This document shows, one piece after another, positions 8,695 through 15,445 of a DNA stretch of 28,205 nucleotides. The notes under the pieces were generated by a model. The model saw nothing but the letters and a program-made list of their open reading frames with translations, did no database searches and was not told the origin of the DNA. This DNA is from CAHJXF01 sp038240015 (lineage in GTDB: Bacteria; Pseudomonadota; Gammaproteobacteria; Burkholderiales; Burkholderiaceae_D): assembly GCA_038240015.1 (NCBI GenBank), contig JBBSEF010000039.1:1-28205 (forward strand). The letters are read 5' to 3'. Made by a program: the position numbers and the translations under genes. The first letter of the stretch is position 1; each line of letters opens with the position of its first letter.

Positions 8695-8946
8695 ATGGAA
8701 GCCATCTATTCCGATCGATCCATCAGCGTGTCGGAATTCAAGAAGAATCCCGCCCAAGTCCTGCGTGATGCCGAAGACCGTCCGGTCGCTGTCCTGAGCC
8801 ATAACAAACCGGCTTTCTATATGGTCAAGCCGGCGCTATTCGAAGCGCTCCTCGAACAGCTTGCCGACCGGGAGCTCGCGCCTCTTGTCGCTGAACGCCT
8901 CGCACAAAAGGATGCCGCCATCGAGGTCGATATTGACCAGATCTGA
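8695..8946 (+). CDS. type II antitoxin, Phd/YefM (StbD-like) family
   Basis: An 83-residue antitoxin. The N-terminal part SVSEFKKNPAQVLRDAEDRPVAVL is the DNA-binding Phd/YefM fold, followed by SHNKPAFYMVKPALFEALLEQL, characteristic of StbD-like members. In this family the N-terminal domain binds the operator and the C-terminal tail wraps and neutralises the partner toxin; here the tail is LADRELAPLVAERLAQKDAA and the rest to the stop. A strong AAGGAG lies five bases before the ATG. The toxin frame follows with overlap. The last 28 residues are 75% identical by hand count to the end of the upstream FMN dehydrogenase. Confidence 0.85.
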   Translation: MEAIYSDRSISVSEFKKNPAQVLRDAEDRPVAVLSHNKPAFYMVKPALFEALLEQLADRELAPLVAERLAQKDAAIEVDIDQI

Positions 8947-9304
8947 GCGCGGAAAACGAAACCTGGCGTCAACCACGCGTTGGCGGCTCAAATTCGTTCC
9001 CGCAGCGCTTGCTGAATGGCAGCGTCTCGATGGTTTGGTGAAAACGCCGCTGCGCAACCTGCTGAGAAAGCGCCTCGAGCAGCCCCATGTTCCCGGGTCG
9101 GCACTGCATGGACCACTGCAGGGGTGCTACAAAATCAAGCTGCGCCAGCAGGGCTATCGGCTCGTCTATACGGTCGAGGACGACACGTTGCTCGTGCTTG
9201 TTCTCGCGGTCGACAAACGCGACGACTCCATCGCCTATCGCGCTGCGCTTGAACGCTTGCTGATCAACATGGCGGCGGAAGAGGTCGATCAACGCAAGCG
9301 ATGA
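8933..9304 (+). CDS. type II toxin, RelE/ParE (StbE-like) family
   Basis: A RelE-superfamily toxin, likely an mRNA interferase acting at the ribosome, partner of the preceding antitoxin. The core WRLKFVPAALAEWQRLDGLVK, RKRLEQPHVPGSALHG, CYKIKLRQQGYRLVYTVEDD and LVLVLAVDKRDDSIAY follows the usual RelE order, with the conserved GYRLVY strand. There is no ATG in frame ahead of the core. I propose the TTG at 8933, with GAGG six bases upstream, overlapping the antitoxin by 14 bases and giving 123 residues; CTG 8963 is an alternative. The C-terminal part ALERLLINMAAEEVDQRKR extends beyond the usual 85-95 residue toxin. Family call is firm; the start is not. Confidence 0.78.
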   Translation: MTRSERGKRNLASTTRWRLKFVPAALAEWQRLDGLVKTPLRNLLRKRLEQPHVPGSALHGPLQGCYKIKLRQQGYRLVYTVEDDTLLVLVLAVDKRDDSIAYRAALERLLINMAAEEVDQRKR

Positions 9305-9408
9305 GCCAACTCCTCATCGGTCAGTATCTCAACCAGCTCTCCGATCTGCGACGCGTGTCGGGCACTGATCGTGAGTCGGTGGTGCGCGAGAAAGACGACC
9401 TCGATTGA
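9301..9408 (+). pseudogene. remnant of a DNA methyltransferase/restriction gene (internal deletion)
   Basis: A 35-codon frame starts at ATG 9301, overlapping the toxin stop (ATGA), and reads SQLLIGQYLNQLSDLRRVSG, then TDRESVVREKDDLD and a stop. The first part closely resembles, from memory, the N-terminus of large N6-adenine DNA methyltransferase/restriction proteins (LIxQYLNxLxxLRRVSGxxRESVVREAFKDLL). The final EKDDLD matches a segment that lies several dozen residues later in those proteins (YWEAKDEKDDLD), so an internal deletion appears to have joined the two. The product is far too short to be an enzyme. No other methyltransferase sequence is seen in the 80 bases that follow. Confidence 0.5.
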
Positions 9409-9425
9409 TCCGCGCACAAGACCAC

Positions 9426-9462
9426 GGTATTACCATCCACAGAAAGTAATACTTTTGATAAT
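9426..9462 (+). promoter_or_regulatory. paired GTAWTAC palindromes and -10 box: operator/promoter of the AbrB/VapC module
   Basis: Two perfect palindromes lie before the AbrB-type gene: GGTATTACC (9426-9434) and AAAGTAATACTTT (9443-9455). Both contain the same heptamer, GTATTAC or its complement GTAATAC, with centres 19 bases apart, about two helical turns. The second abuts GATAAT (9457-9462; 5 of 6 -10 bases). This is the arrangement expected for autorepression by a dimeric antitoxin. No good -35 is visible. Confidence 0.5.
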
Positions 9463-9488
9463 ATCGGGCGTCTGCAAGGAGAAGGCGC

Positions 9489-9758
9489 ATGAGCACAACC
9501 ATCACCACCAAAGGTCAGGTCACGATTCCGAAAGCGATGCGCGATCATCTCGGGCTCGGCGCGGGCGATCGCGTGGATTTCGCATACGCCGACGATGGGT
9601 CGGTTCGCGTGCAGCCTGTAAGAAAGCCACGGGCGAAAGCGAAGCGCAGCAAATTCACCGCACTGATCGGCATCCGCAACAAAGGAAAACGAACCGATCG
9701 ATTGATGGAGATGCTTCGCGGCTACGCGAGCGACAAGGACGACCCCGGTTTCCGATGA
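9489..9758 (+). CDS. antitoxin, AbrB/MazE (SpoVT-AbrB fold) family
   Basis: An 89-residue protein whose first 45 residues, TTITTKGQVTIPKAMRDHLG followed by LGAGDRVDFAYADDGSVRVQP, form the swapped-hairpin DNA-binding domain shared by AbrB, MazE and many VapB antitoxins. The basic linker RKPRAKAKRSKF is followed by a tail (MEMLRGYASDKDDPGFR) that would bind the toxin. AAGGAG lies seven bases before the ATG. The stop overlaps the toxin start (ATGA at 9755-9758), the standard coupling of antitoxin and toxin genes. Expected to repress its own operon through the palindromes just upstream. Confidence 0.88.
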   Translation: MSTTITTKGQVTIPKAMRDHLGLGAGDRVDFAYADDGSVRVQPVRKPRAKAKRSKFTALIGIRNKGKRTDRLMEMLRGYASDKDDPGFR

Positions 9759-10162
9759 TCGTCGTGGACACGTGCGTGCTAATCGACGTCATCGACGCCG
9801 ATCCCACGTGGGCCGACTGGTCGCGTACGCAACTGGATGTTTGGGCTTCGCGCGGGCCGTTGGTGATCAACGCCATCGTGTATGCCGAGCTGTCGATCGG
9901 CTTCGACTCGGTCGAGGCGGTGGACGACATCGTCAAGCGCGCCGCTCTCGATCTGCGCGAGATGCCGCGCGATGCGGCATTCCTTGCCGCGAAAGCGTGG
10001 CAGCTCTATCGCAAGCGCGGCGGTGTGAGGGCCGGTATGCTCAGCGACTTCTTCATCGGCGCGCATGCTGCGGTTCTCGGCGCGCCCGTATTGACGCGCG
10101 ACGTCGGCCGCTATCGCAGTTACTTTCATGGTCTGAGGCTGGTCACGCCGCGGCCCGTCTGA
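9755..10162 (+). CDS. vapC: VapC-type PIN-domain toxin ribonuclease
   Basis: A 135-residue PIN-domain protein, the toxin partner of the preceding AbrB-type antitoxin; VapC toxins cleave specific RNAs such as tRNA or rRNA loops using Mg2+. The acidic active-site residues are all present: D5 in IVVDTCVLID, E45 in AIVYAELSIGF, D98 in MLSDFFIGAHA and D116 in VLTRDVGRYRSYF. The start at 9755 overlaps the antitoxin stop and gives the normal VapC length; the frame is open further upstream, but those codons are the shadow of the antitoxin gene. Intact and apparently functional. Confidence 0.88.
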   Translation: MIVVDTCVLIDVIDADPTWADWSRTQLDVWASRGPLVINAIVYAELSIGFDSVEAVDDIVKRAALDLREMPRDAAFLAAKAWQLYRKRGGVRAGMLSDFFIGAHAAVLGAPVLTRDVGRYRSYFHGLRLVTPRPV

Positions 10163-10230
10163 AGTTATGACCGCATGCTGCAAGATGCATGCGCTTGTCC
10201 ACCCCACTCGTTTTTTCTGAAAGCGCAACG

Positions 10231-10917
10231 ATGATCAAGCTCTACTACCACCCGTCCCCCAACCCCGCCAAAGTCGCGCTGTTTCTCGAAGAGACCGGCA
10301 CGCCCTACGAGCTGGTACCGGTGGACACCCGCAAAGGCGAACAGCACGCTGCCGCGTTTACCGCGATCAATCCGAACGCGAAGACGCCGGCTCTCGTCGA
10401 TGGCGACGTGAATATTTTCGACAGCACTGCGATCCTGCTTTACCTGGCCGAGAAGACCGGCCGCTTCCTGCCATCGAACACGCCCGATCAGCGCGCGCAG
10501 ATGTTGTCGTGGCTGATGTTCGTGGCCACCGGCATCGGCCCGTATTCCGGACAGGCGGTGCACTTCAAACACTTCGCGCCCGATCCCAAGGAGTACGCGG
10601 TCAACCGCTACGACTTCGAGGCGCAGCGCCACTGGAACATCATCGATGCGCGACTGGCCGGCCGGCGCTACATGCTGGGCGATGAGTACAGCATCGTCGA
10701 CATGGCGGTGTGGGGCTGGGCGCGCGCTGTGCCCTTCATCCTCGGTGCCGACGCCTGGGACAAGCTGCCGAACGTGAAGCGATTGCTCGACGAGATCAGT
10801 GCTCGTCCGGCCGCGCAGCGCGTCGAGGCGCTGAAGACGCAACATGCCTACAAGACCGAGATGGACGAAGACGCGCGCATGCAGATGTTCCCGCAGAACG
10901 CGCGCCTGGCTGCGTAA
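10231..10917 (+). CDS. glutathione S-transferase family protein (Ure2/YfcG-like)
   Basis: A 228-residue protein with an N-terminal thioredoxin-like domain, IKLYYHPSPNPAKVALFLEETGTPYELVPVD, carrying NPNAKTPALVD (the cis-proline that binds the glutathione gamma-glutamyl group) and FDSTAILLYLAEKTGRFLP (the SNAIL/E-like motif). A helical C-terminal domain follows, with QRHWNIIDARLAGRRYMLGDEYSIVDMAVWGWA, the GxxxSxxD capping region. It resembles nu-class/Ure2-like bacterial GSTs such as YfcG, which have disulfide-bond oxidoreductase activity; the substrate is not readable. The start at 10231 aligns with the family N-terminus; an in-frame ATG at 10189 would add 14 unlikely residues. Confidence 0.85.
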   Translation: MIKLYYHPSPNPAKVALFLEETGTPYELVPVDTRKGEQHAAAFTAINPNAKTPALVDGDVNIFDSTAILLYLAEKTGRFLPSNTPDQRAQMLSWLMFVATGIGPYSGQAVHFKHFAPDPKEYAVNRYDFEAQRHWNIIDARLAGRRYMLGDEYSIVDMAVWGWARAVPFILGADAWDKLPNVKRLLDEISARPAAQRVEALKTQHAYKTEMDEDARMQMFPQNARLAA

Positions 10918-10924
10918 GCAAAGC

Positions 10925-11614
10925 TCAGAACTTCTCACTCATCGGTCGCACATCGAGCTCGTGCGTCCACGCGCTTCGGCCCTGCCTGTAGAGGTCGTAG
11001 TAAACGTCGGCGATCGCAGACGGAGCGAGTCCGCACGGTGAACCGCCGTCCGCTTCGCCTGCGATCATGCCGTCGACAATCACGTGCGCGACATGCACGC
11101 CCTTGGGCCCGAGTTCTCGCGCCATGCTCTGAGCCAACGCGCGCAAGCCGAACTTCGGAACCGCAAAGGCCGCAAAACCGGACCCGCCGCGAAGCGACGC
11201 GGTCGCGCCGGTGAAGAGGATGGTTCCCTTGCCGCGCGGCGCCATCAGGCGCGCCGCGGCCTGCCCGACGAGAAAGCCGGCGAGGCATCCGATCCGCCAC
11301 GCGTCGCAGAACAATTCTTCCGACAAATCGAGGATGCTGCCGCGATCCCAGGTCCCGACGTTGAACACGACGAGATCCGGAATGCCGAGTTCGGTTTCGA
11401 TTTTCGCGAAGGTCGCGGTCACCTGAGCGCTCTCGGTGGCGTCGCACGCATATCCGCGCACGCGCATGCGATCGGCTTCGGGAGTCGATGCAACATGACC
11501 GCCGCTGCGCGACAGCGCCGCGACCATCATCCCTGAGCGCGCGAAGCGATCAACCAGGGCGCTGCCGAGTCCGGGTCCGGCGCCGACGACGACCGCGATT
11601 TGTTGTTCAGTCAT
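10925..11614 (-). CDS. short-chain dehydrogenase/reductase-like protein with Phe in place of catalytic Tyr
   Basis: A 229-residue Rossmann-fold SDR protein. The cofactor motif GAGPGLG (residues 11-17) and FNVGTWDRGS (the NxG region) are clear. At the active site the sequence is FTGATASLRGGSGFAAFAVPKFGL: lysine 154 is kept, but the position of the YxxxK tyrosine is phenylalanine 150. As I recall the family, relatives with FTGATASLRG-FAAFA share this change, so it is probably a subfamily trait rather than damage. The start at 11614 is chosen because AGGTGG lies seven bases upstream; an ATG two codons earlier is too close to that site. Convergent with the GST gene and divergent from the phosphatase gene. 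Confidence 0.8.
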   Translation of the reverse strand: MTEQQIAVVVGAGPGLGSALVDRFARSGMMVAALSRSGGHVASTPEADRMRVRGYACDATESAQVTATFAKIETELGIPDLVVFNVGTWDRGSILDLSEELFCDAWRIGCLAGFLVGQAAARLMAPRGKGTILFTGATASLRGGSGFAAFAVPKFGLRALAQSMARELGPKGVHVAHVIVDGMIAGEADGGSPCGLAPSAIADVYYDLYRQGRSAWTHELDVRPMSEKF

Positions 11615-11676
11615 TTTCATTCCACCTTTCGACGTTGTGATTCAATCTCGCCAACGAATTGTTGGAAGGCCAAAAA

Positions 11677-12306
11677 ATGAAACCCCTCGGCTTCGTGTTC
11701 ATGGTGACTCTGGCGCTCGGCGTGCTCTCCCCGGCAGCCGGCAACGCCCAAGTCGGCGGTAGCGACAACGCGACCGTGGCGACGACCGTTGCGCCTGCGG
11801 AATTGCCGAGGCTCCTGCGCAACGGCGGCTATACGATCTACTTTCGCCACGCCGCTACCGAGCCCAACTCGAACGAGTCCAACACGGCTGCCGATGACGA
11901 CTGCATGCGGCAGCGCAATTTGTCCGCGGCCGGTCGTGAGCAGTCGCGCGGCATCGGCACGGCGATTCGCAAGCTGAACATACCGATCGGTAGGGTGATT
12001 GCCGGTCCACTTTGTCGCACGCGGGAAACCGCGCGGCTCATCTTCGGCCGCACGCAGATCGACCCGGAAGTGCGCGGCGGCGGCTTCGGTCAATCCGACT
12101 ATCCCGGCTTGCGCGCGTTGGTGTCGGCCGCTGTGCCGGCCGGCATCAATCAGGCCATCGTCGGTCACGGCGGGCAATTCCAGAAAATGGCTCGCACCGT
12201 GGACGAGCTCGGCGAAGGCGATGCCGCGATCATCAAGGGCTTGGGAGACGACAAGTTCGAGATCGTTACGCTGGTCCGCGGCGAAGAATGGGCGAAGCTG
12301 AAATAG
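11677..12306 (+). CDS. secreted histidine phosphatase family protein
   Basis: A 209-residue protein with a signal peptide (MKPLGFVFMVTLALGVLSPA, likely cut after GNA), so periplasmic. The mature part is a histidine phosphatase domain: TIYFRHAATEP (the RHG-like motif, with phospho-accepting histidine 58), NLSAAGREQSRGIGTAI, IAGPLCRTRETARLIFG and QAIVGHGGQFQKM with the second histidine. GGAAGG lies seven bases before the ATG at 11677. Substrates of such short periplasmic members are mostly unknown. The gene stands alone, divergent from the SDR gene; 12307-12405, up to the convergent dehydrogenase gene, holds nothing recognisable. Confidence 0.82.
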   Translation: MKPLGFVFMVTLALGVLSPAAGNAQVGGSDNATVATTVAPAELPRLLRNGGYTIYFRHAATEPNSNESNTAADDDCMRQRNLSAAGREQSRGIGTAIRKLNIPIGRVIAGPLCRTRETARLIFGRTQIDPEVRGGGFGQSDYPGLRALVSAAVPAGINQAIVGHGGQFQKMARTVDELGEGDAAIIKGLGDDKFEIVTLVRGEEWAKLK

Positions 12307-12405
12307 GTGACTCAGCGGCGAGATTTGAATTAGGCGTTTCTCAACGCGCACTCGGCAGCGTGAACGACTGGCGATCTATGCGGCGGCAGCCAAACGATAG
12401 ACGCG

Positions 12406-13821
12406 TCAATCGAGCGCCACGATCTTTCCCGGATTGAGAATATTCTTCGGATCGAACGCGCGCTTCAGCGAACGCATCAGATCGAGCGCGTCGTCGCCAT
12501 GTTCTTCGGCGAGAAAGCGCATCTTGTGCAGGCCCACGCCGTGCTCGCCGGTGCAGGTGCCGTCGAGTTGAATCGCGCGCGACACGAGTCTATCGTTGAT
12601 GCGCTCGGCCTCTTCGAACTCTTCGGGCTTGGTCGGGTCGACCAGCAGCATCACGTGGTAGTTGCCGTCGCCGACGTGGCCGAGCATCATCGACGGCAGG
12701 CTCGATGCCTTGCAGTCGGCCACCGTCGCGCTGATCGAGTCCGCAAGGCGCGAGATCGGCACGCACACATCGGTGGTGATCGCGCGCGTGCCCGGCTTGA
12801 CTTGCAGGCCGGCGAAGTAGGCGTTATGACGCGCGCTCCAGAGTTTCGATCGATCTTCCGGATGGGTGGCCCACGAGAAGTCCATGCCGCCGTGTTCGCG
12901 CGCGATTTCCTGCACGACTTCGGCCTGCTCTTTCACGCCGGCTTCGGTGCCGTGGAATTCGAACAGCAGCAGCGGCGTTTCCTTCAGCGTGAGCTTGCTG
13001 TGCACGTTGACCGCTTTCACGAATGCGGCATCGAGCAGTTCGACGCGCGCGATCGGCACGCCCATCTGTATCGTCTGGATCACGCAGCGTACTGCCGCAT
13101 CGACGCTGGCGAAATTACACACCGCGGCCGAGATCGCTTCGGGTAGCGGATAGAGCTTGACGGTGACCTCGGTGATGATTCCGAGAGTGCCTTCGCTGCC
13201 CACGAAGATGCGCGTGAGGTCGTATCCCGCCGACGACTTGCGCGCCCGTCGCGCGGTGCGAACGATCTTGCCTTCGGCGGTAACGACGGTGAGCGCGACC
13301 ACGTTCTCGCGCATCGTTCCGTAGCGCACCGCGTTGGTCCCCGATGCGCGCGTCGCGGCCATGCCGCCCAGCGACGCATCGGCGCCGGGGTCGATCGGGA
13401 AGAAGAGACCGGTGTCCTTGATCTCGGTGTTCAACTGCTTGCGCGTGACGCCGGCCTGCACGGTCGCAGTCAGGTCTTCGGCATGGACCGCGATCACTTG
13501 GTTCATCTGCGAGACGTCGAGCGAGACGCCGCCATGAATCGCGAGCAGATGGCCTTCGAGCGACGAGCCCGAGCCGTAAGGAATCACCGGCACTTCATGG
13601 GTAGCGCACAGCTTGACGACTTCAGCGACTTCCTCGGTGCTGTGCGCGAACACGACCGCGTCGGGCAGCATCGGATCGAACGCGGACTCGTCGCGGCCGT
13701 GATGCGCGCGCACGGCTTCGGTCATCGAGAAGCGATCGCGAAAGCGCGCGGCCAATGCATCGATGAAAGCCGGTGGCAACGGCTTCTTCAACGCGTCAGG
13801 GTGTGGCATCGGATGATTCAT
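12406..13821 (-). CDS. FAD-binding D-lactate/2-hydroxyacid dehydrogenase (cytochrome-type)
   Basis: A 471-residue VAO-family flavoprotein related to GlcD and to mitochondrial/yeast D-lactate dehydrogenase. FAD-binding motifs: VPVIPYGSGSSLEGHLLAIHGG, DPGADASLGGMAATRASGTNAVRYGTM and IFVGSEGTLGIITEVTVKLYPLPEA. The C-terminal catalytic half has LGHVGDGNYHVMLLVD (a metal/substrate histidine region), GTCTGEHGVGLHKM and AFDPKNILNPGKI. The probable reaction is oxidation of D-lactate to pyruvate with electrons passed to a cytochrome or flavoprotein acceptor. GGAG lies six bases before the ATG. It is intact although its upstream neighbour is a decayed peptidase gene, and it adds to the window's 2-hydroxyacid oxidation capacity (GlcDEF, FMN enzyme). 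Confidence 0.88.
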   Translation of the reverse strand: MNHPMPHPDALKKPLPPAFIDALAARFRDRFSMTEAVRAHHGRDESAFDPMLPDAVVFAHSTEEVAEVVKLCATHEVPVIPYGSGSSLEGHLLAIHGGVSLDVSQMNQVIAVHAEDLTATVQAGVTRKQLNTEIKDTGLFFPIDPGADASLGGMAATRASGTNAVRYGTMRENVVALTVVTAEGKIVRTARRARKSSAGYDLTRIFVGSEGTLGIITEVTVKLYPLPEAISAAVCNFASVDAAVRCVIQTIQMGVPIARVELLDAAFVKAVNVHSKLTLKETPLLLFEFHGTEAGVKEQAEVVQEIAREHGGMDFSWATHPEDRSKLWSARHNAYFAGLQVKPGTRAITTDVCVPISRLADSISATVADCKASSLPSMMLGHVGDGNYHVMLLVDPTKPEEFEEAERINDRLVSRAIQLDGTCTGEHGVGLHKMRFLAEEHGDDALDLMRSLKRAFDPKNILNPGKIVALD

Positions 13822-13841
13822 GAGCGTCTCCGTCTATCGAG

Positions 13842-14173
13842 CTATCGATCCAGATTCAACTGATCCTGCTTGACCGACACGAGATCCGGTACCGCGGCTT
13901 TGAGCGTCGGTTCGAACTGACCGGCATTGCCGGCGACGATCGCCCTTGCGGGTCCTCCCCGCCGCCGACGTGGTACCAAACCTGCACGGCCACGGTCGGG
14001 CTGGCGTGGTTTTCGGCGGCAATCACTTGAAGGCCATTGGCAAGCCGGCGTTCCGTGTAGACGATGGGCGCGACCTTCAATGGCTCGCTCGTTGAAGCCG
14101 CGAACACCGCGCCGGCAGCCACGGTCAGCACCAGTGCCAACAAGATTCTCGCAAATATCCGACCATCAGACAT
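13842..14173 (-). pseudogene. M16 (pitrilysin-type) zinc peptidase, collapsed to its two ends
   Basis: The gene keeps an intact start (ATG 14173, with AAGG upstream), a signal peptide (ILLALVLTVAAGAVFA) and the first M16 strand TERRLANGLQVIAAENHASP followed by TVAVQVWYHVGG-EDPQG, where the family continues into the HxxEH zinc site. Here the sequence instead runs directly, in another frame, into AIVAGNAGQFEPTLKAAVPD and LVSVKQDQLNLDR with a stop at 13842, which resembles the last residues of M16 peptidases. A large internal deletion (over 300 codons expected) with loss of frame therefore removed the catalytic core. Total length 332 bases, not divisible by three. Confidence 0.62.
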
Positions 14174-14303
14174 TGGACTTACCTTTGGTTGTGGCGGCGT
14201 CGAATCGGGATTGCATCGAGTAGAAGCGCAGCGCGTCTGCGAGAACGCGTTCGACGCCGCGACGCCTGGCGAGTCGCGCCGCCGTCAGTGTAGACCGAAC
14301 GCC

Positions 14304-14334
14304 CTCCCGGCCGTGACACATTCCCGACCGGGAG
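14304..14334. repeat. inverted repeat in the gap after the aldo/keto reductase gene
   Basis: CTCCCGG (14304-14310) and CCGGGAG (14328-14334) can pair across a 17-base loop. It lies in the 224-base gap between the aldo/keto reductase stop and the M16 remnant start, where no gene is evident. Without a T-run its role as a terminator is uncertain. Confidence 0.25.
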
Positions 14335-14397
14335 CACAAGACTCATTCGGGCCTTTCCTCATGACGGTCCTCGGCGTCGACCGCTATGGCCTGGCTT

Positions 14398-15384
14398 CTA
14401 CAAGTTGACGGTCTTCATTCGGGCTTCCGGATAGCGCTGCCCCGCAGCGGCGCCAACCGGCATCGCTTCCGCAATCTCGTCGAGATCGTCTTGCGTCAAC
14501 TCGACGTTGATCGCGTCGAGATTTTCTTCCAGATGGGTGCGATGCGTGGTTCCGGGAATTGGAACCATGGCGTCGCCCTGCGCCAGCACCCACGCGAGCG
14601 CGAGCTGACCGGGCGTGATGCCCTTCGCTTCTGCGATGGCCTTCACTTTCGCGACGAGGTCGAGATTCTTCTGAAAGTTGTCGCCCTGAAGACGAGGCAT
14701 CGTGCGCCTGAAGTCGTCGGGCGCGAGATCGTCGAAGGACTTGATGCGCCCCGACAGAAAGCCGCGCCCCAATGGGCTGTACGGCACGAAGCCGATTCCC
14801 AATTCACGCAAGGCCGGCAGAATCTCGTCCTCGGGTTCGCGGCTCCACAACGAATATTCGGTTTGCAAAACGCTGATCGGATGCGTGGCATGCGCGCGGC
14901 GGATGGTTTGCGGAGCGGCTTCGGACAGGCCGAGAAAACGCACCTTGCCCGCTTCGACCAACTGCGACATCGCACCGACCGTGTCTTCGATCGGCACGTT
15001 CGGGTCGACCCGATGTTGATAATAGAGATCGATGGTGTCCACACCCAGACGCTTGAGCGACGCATCGCAGGCGGCGCGTACGTAGTCAGGACTGCCGTTG
15101 ACCGGGCGCTCCTTCGCGCTCGCGTCGGTGACGAAGCCGAACTTGGTGGCAATCAAAATCTCATCGCGCCGACCGCGAAGAGCCTTGCCGACAAGTTGCT
15201 CGTTCGTGAACGGCCCGTACATATCGGCCGTGTCGAAAAGGGTCACGCCCAAGTCCAACGCGCGAGTTATGGTTGCAAGCGATTCCTTCTCGTCGGCGGT
15301 GCCGTATGCGAACGACATACCCATGCAACCCAAGCCGAGCGCCGATGTTCTCAGGCCCTGATTTCCCAATGCGCGTTGCTTCAT
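14398..15384 (-). CDS. aldo/keto reductase
   Basis: A 328-residue (alpha/beta)8-barrel NADPH-dependent reductase. The N-terminus KQRALGNQGLRTSALGLGCMG is typical; the catalytic tetrad is visible as D51 and Y56 in LFDTADMYG, K81 in ILIATKFGF and H124 in LYYQHRVDPN. The NADPH-binding end is seen in LAQGDAMVPIPGTTHRTHLEENL. It reduces aldehydes or ketones to alcohols; members close to this sequence are broad-specificity. The ATG at 15384 has AGGAG six bases upstream, so the longer open frame is not used. It lies downstream of the MFS gene and is intact although both neighbours are broken. Confidence 0.9.
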   Translation of the reverse strand: MKQRALGNQGLRTSALGLGCMGMSFAYGTADEKESLATITRALDLGVTLFDTADMYGPFTNEQLVGKALRGRRDEILIATKFGFVTDASAKERPVNGSPDYVRAACDASLKRLGVDTIDLYYQHRVDPNVPIEDTVGAMSQLVEAGKVRFLGLSEAAPQTIRRAHATHPISVLQTEYSLWSREPEDEILPALRELGIGFVPYSPLGRGFLSGRIKSFDDLAPDDFRRTMPRLQGDNFQKNLDLVAKVKAIAEAKGITPGQLALAWVLAQGDAMVPIPGTTHRTHLEENLDAINVELTQDDLDEIAEAMPVGAAAGQRYPEARMKTVNL

Positions 15385-15445
15385 GTTGTGCTCCTGTTGT
15401 TCTTTGCGACTCAGTGACGTCGATCTGATTGGTACGCAAGACGCG

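Noticed and set aside
9371..9754. Upstream extension of the VapC frame to 263 residues
   Set aside because: The added residues are the out-of-frame reading of the AbrB-type antitoxin; the ATGA overlap at 9755 sets the start.
14064..14408. Plus-strand frame of 114 residues near the M16 remnant
   Set aside because: It is antisense to the signal peptide and first strand of the M16 remnant, with no family likeness.
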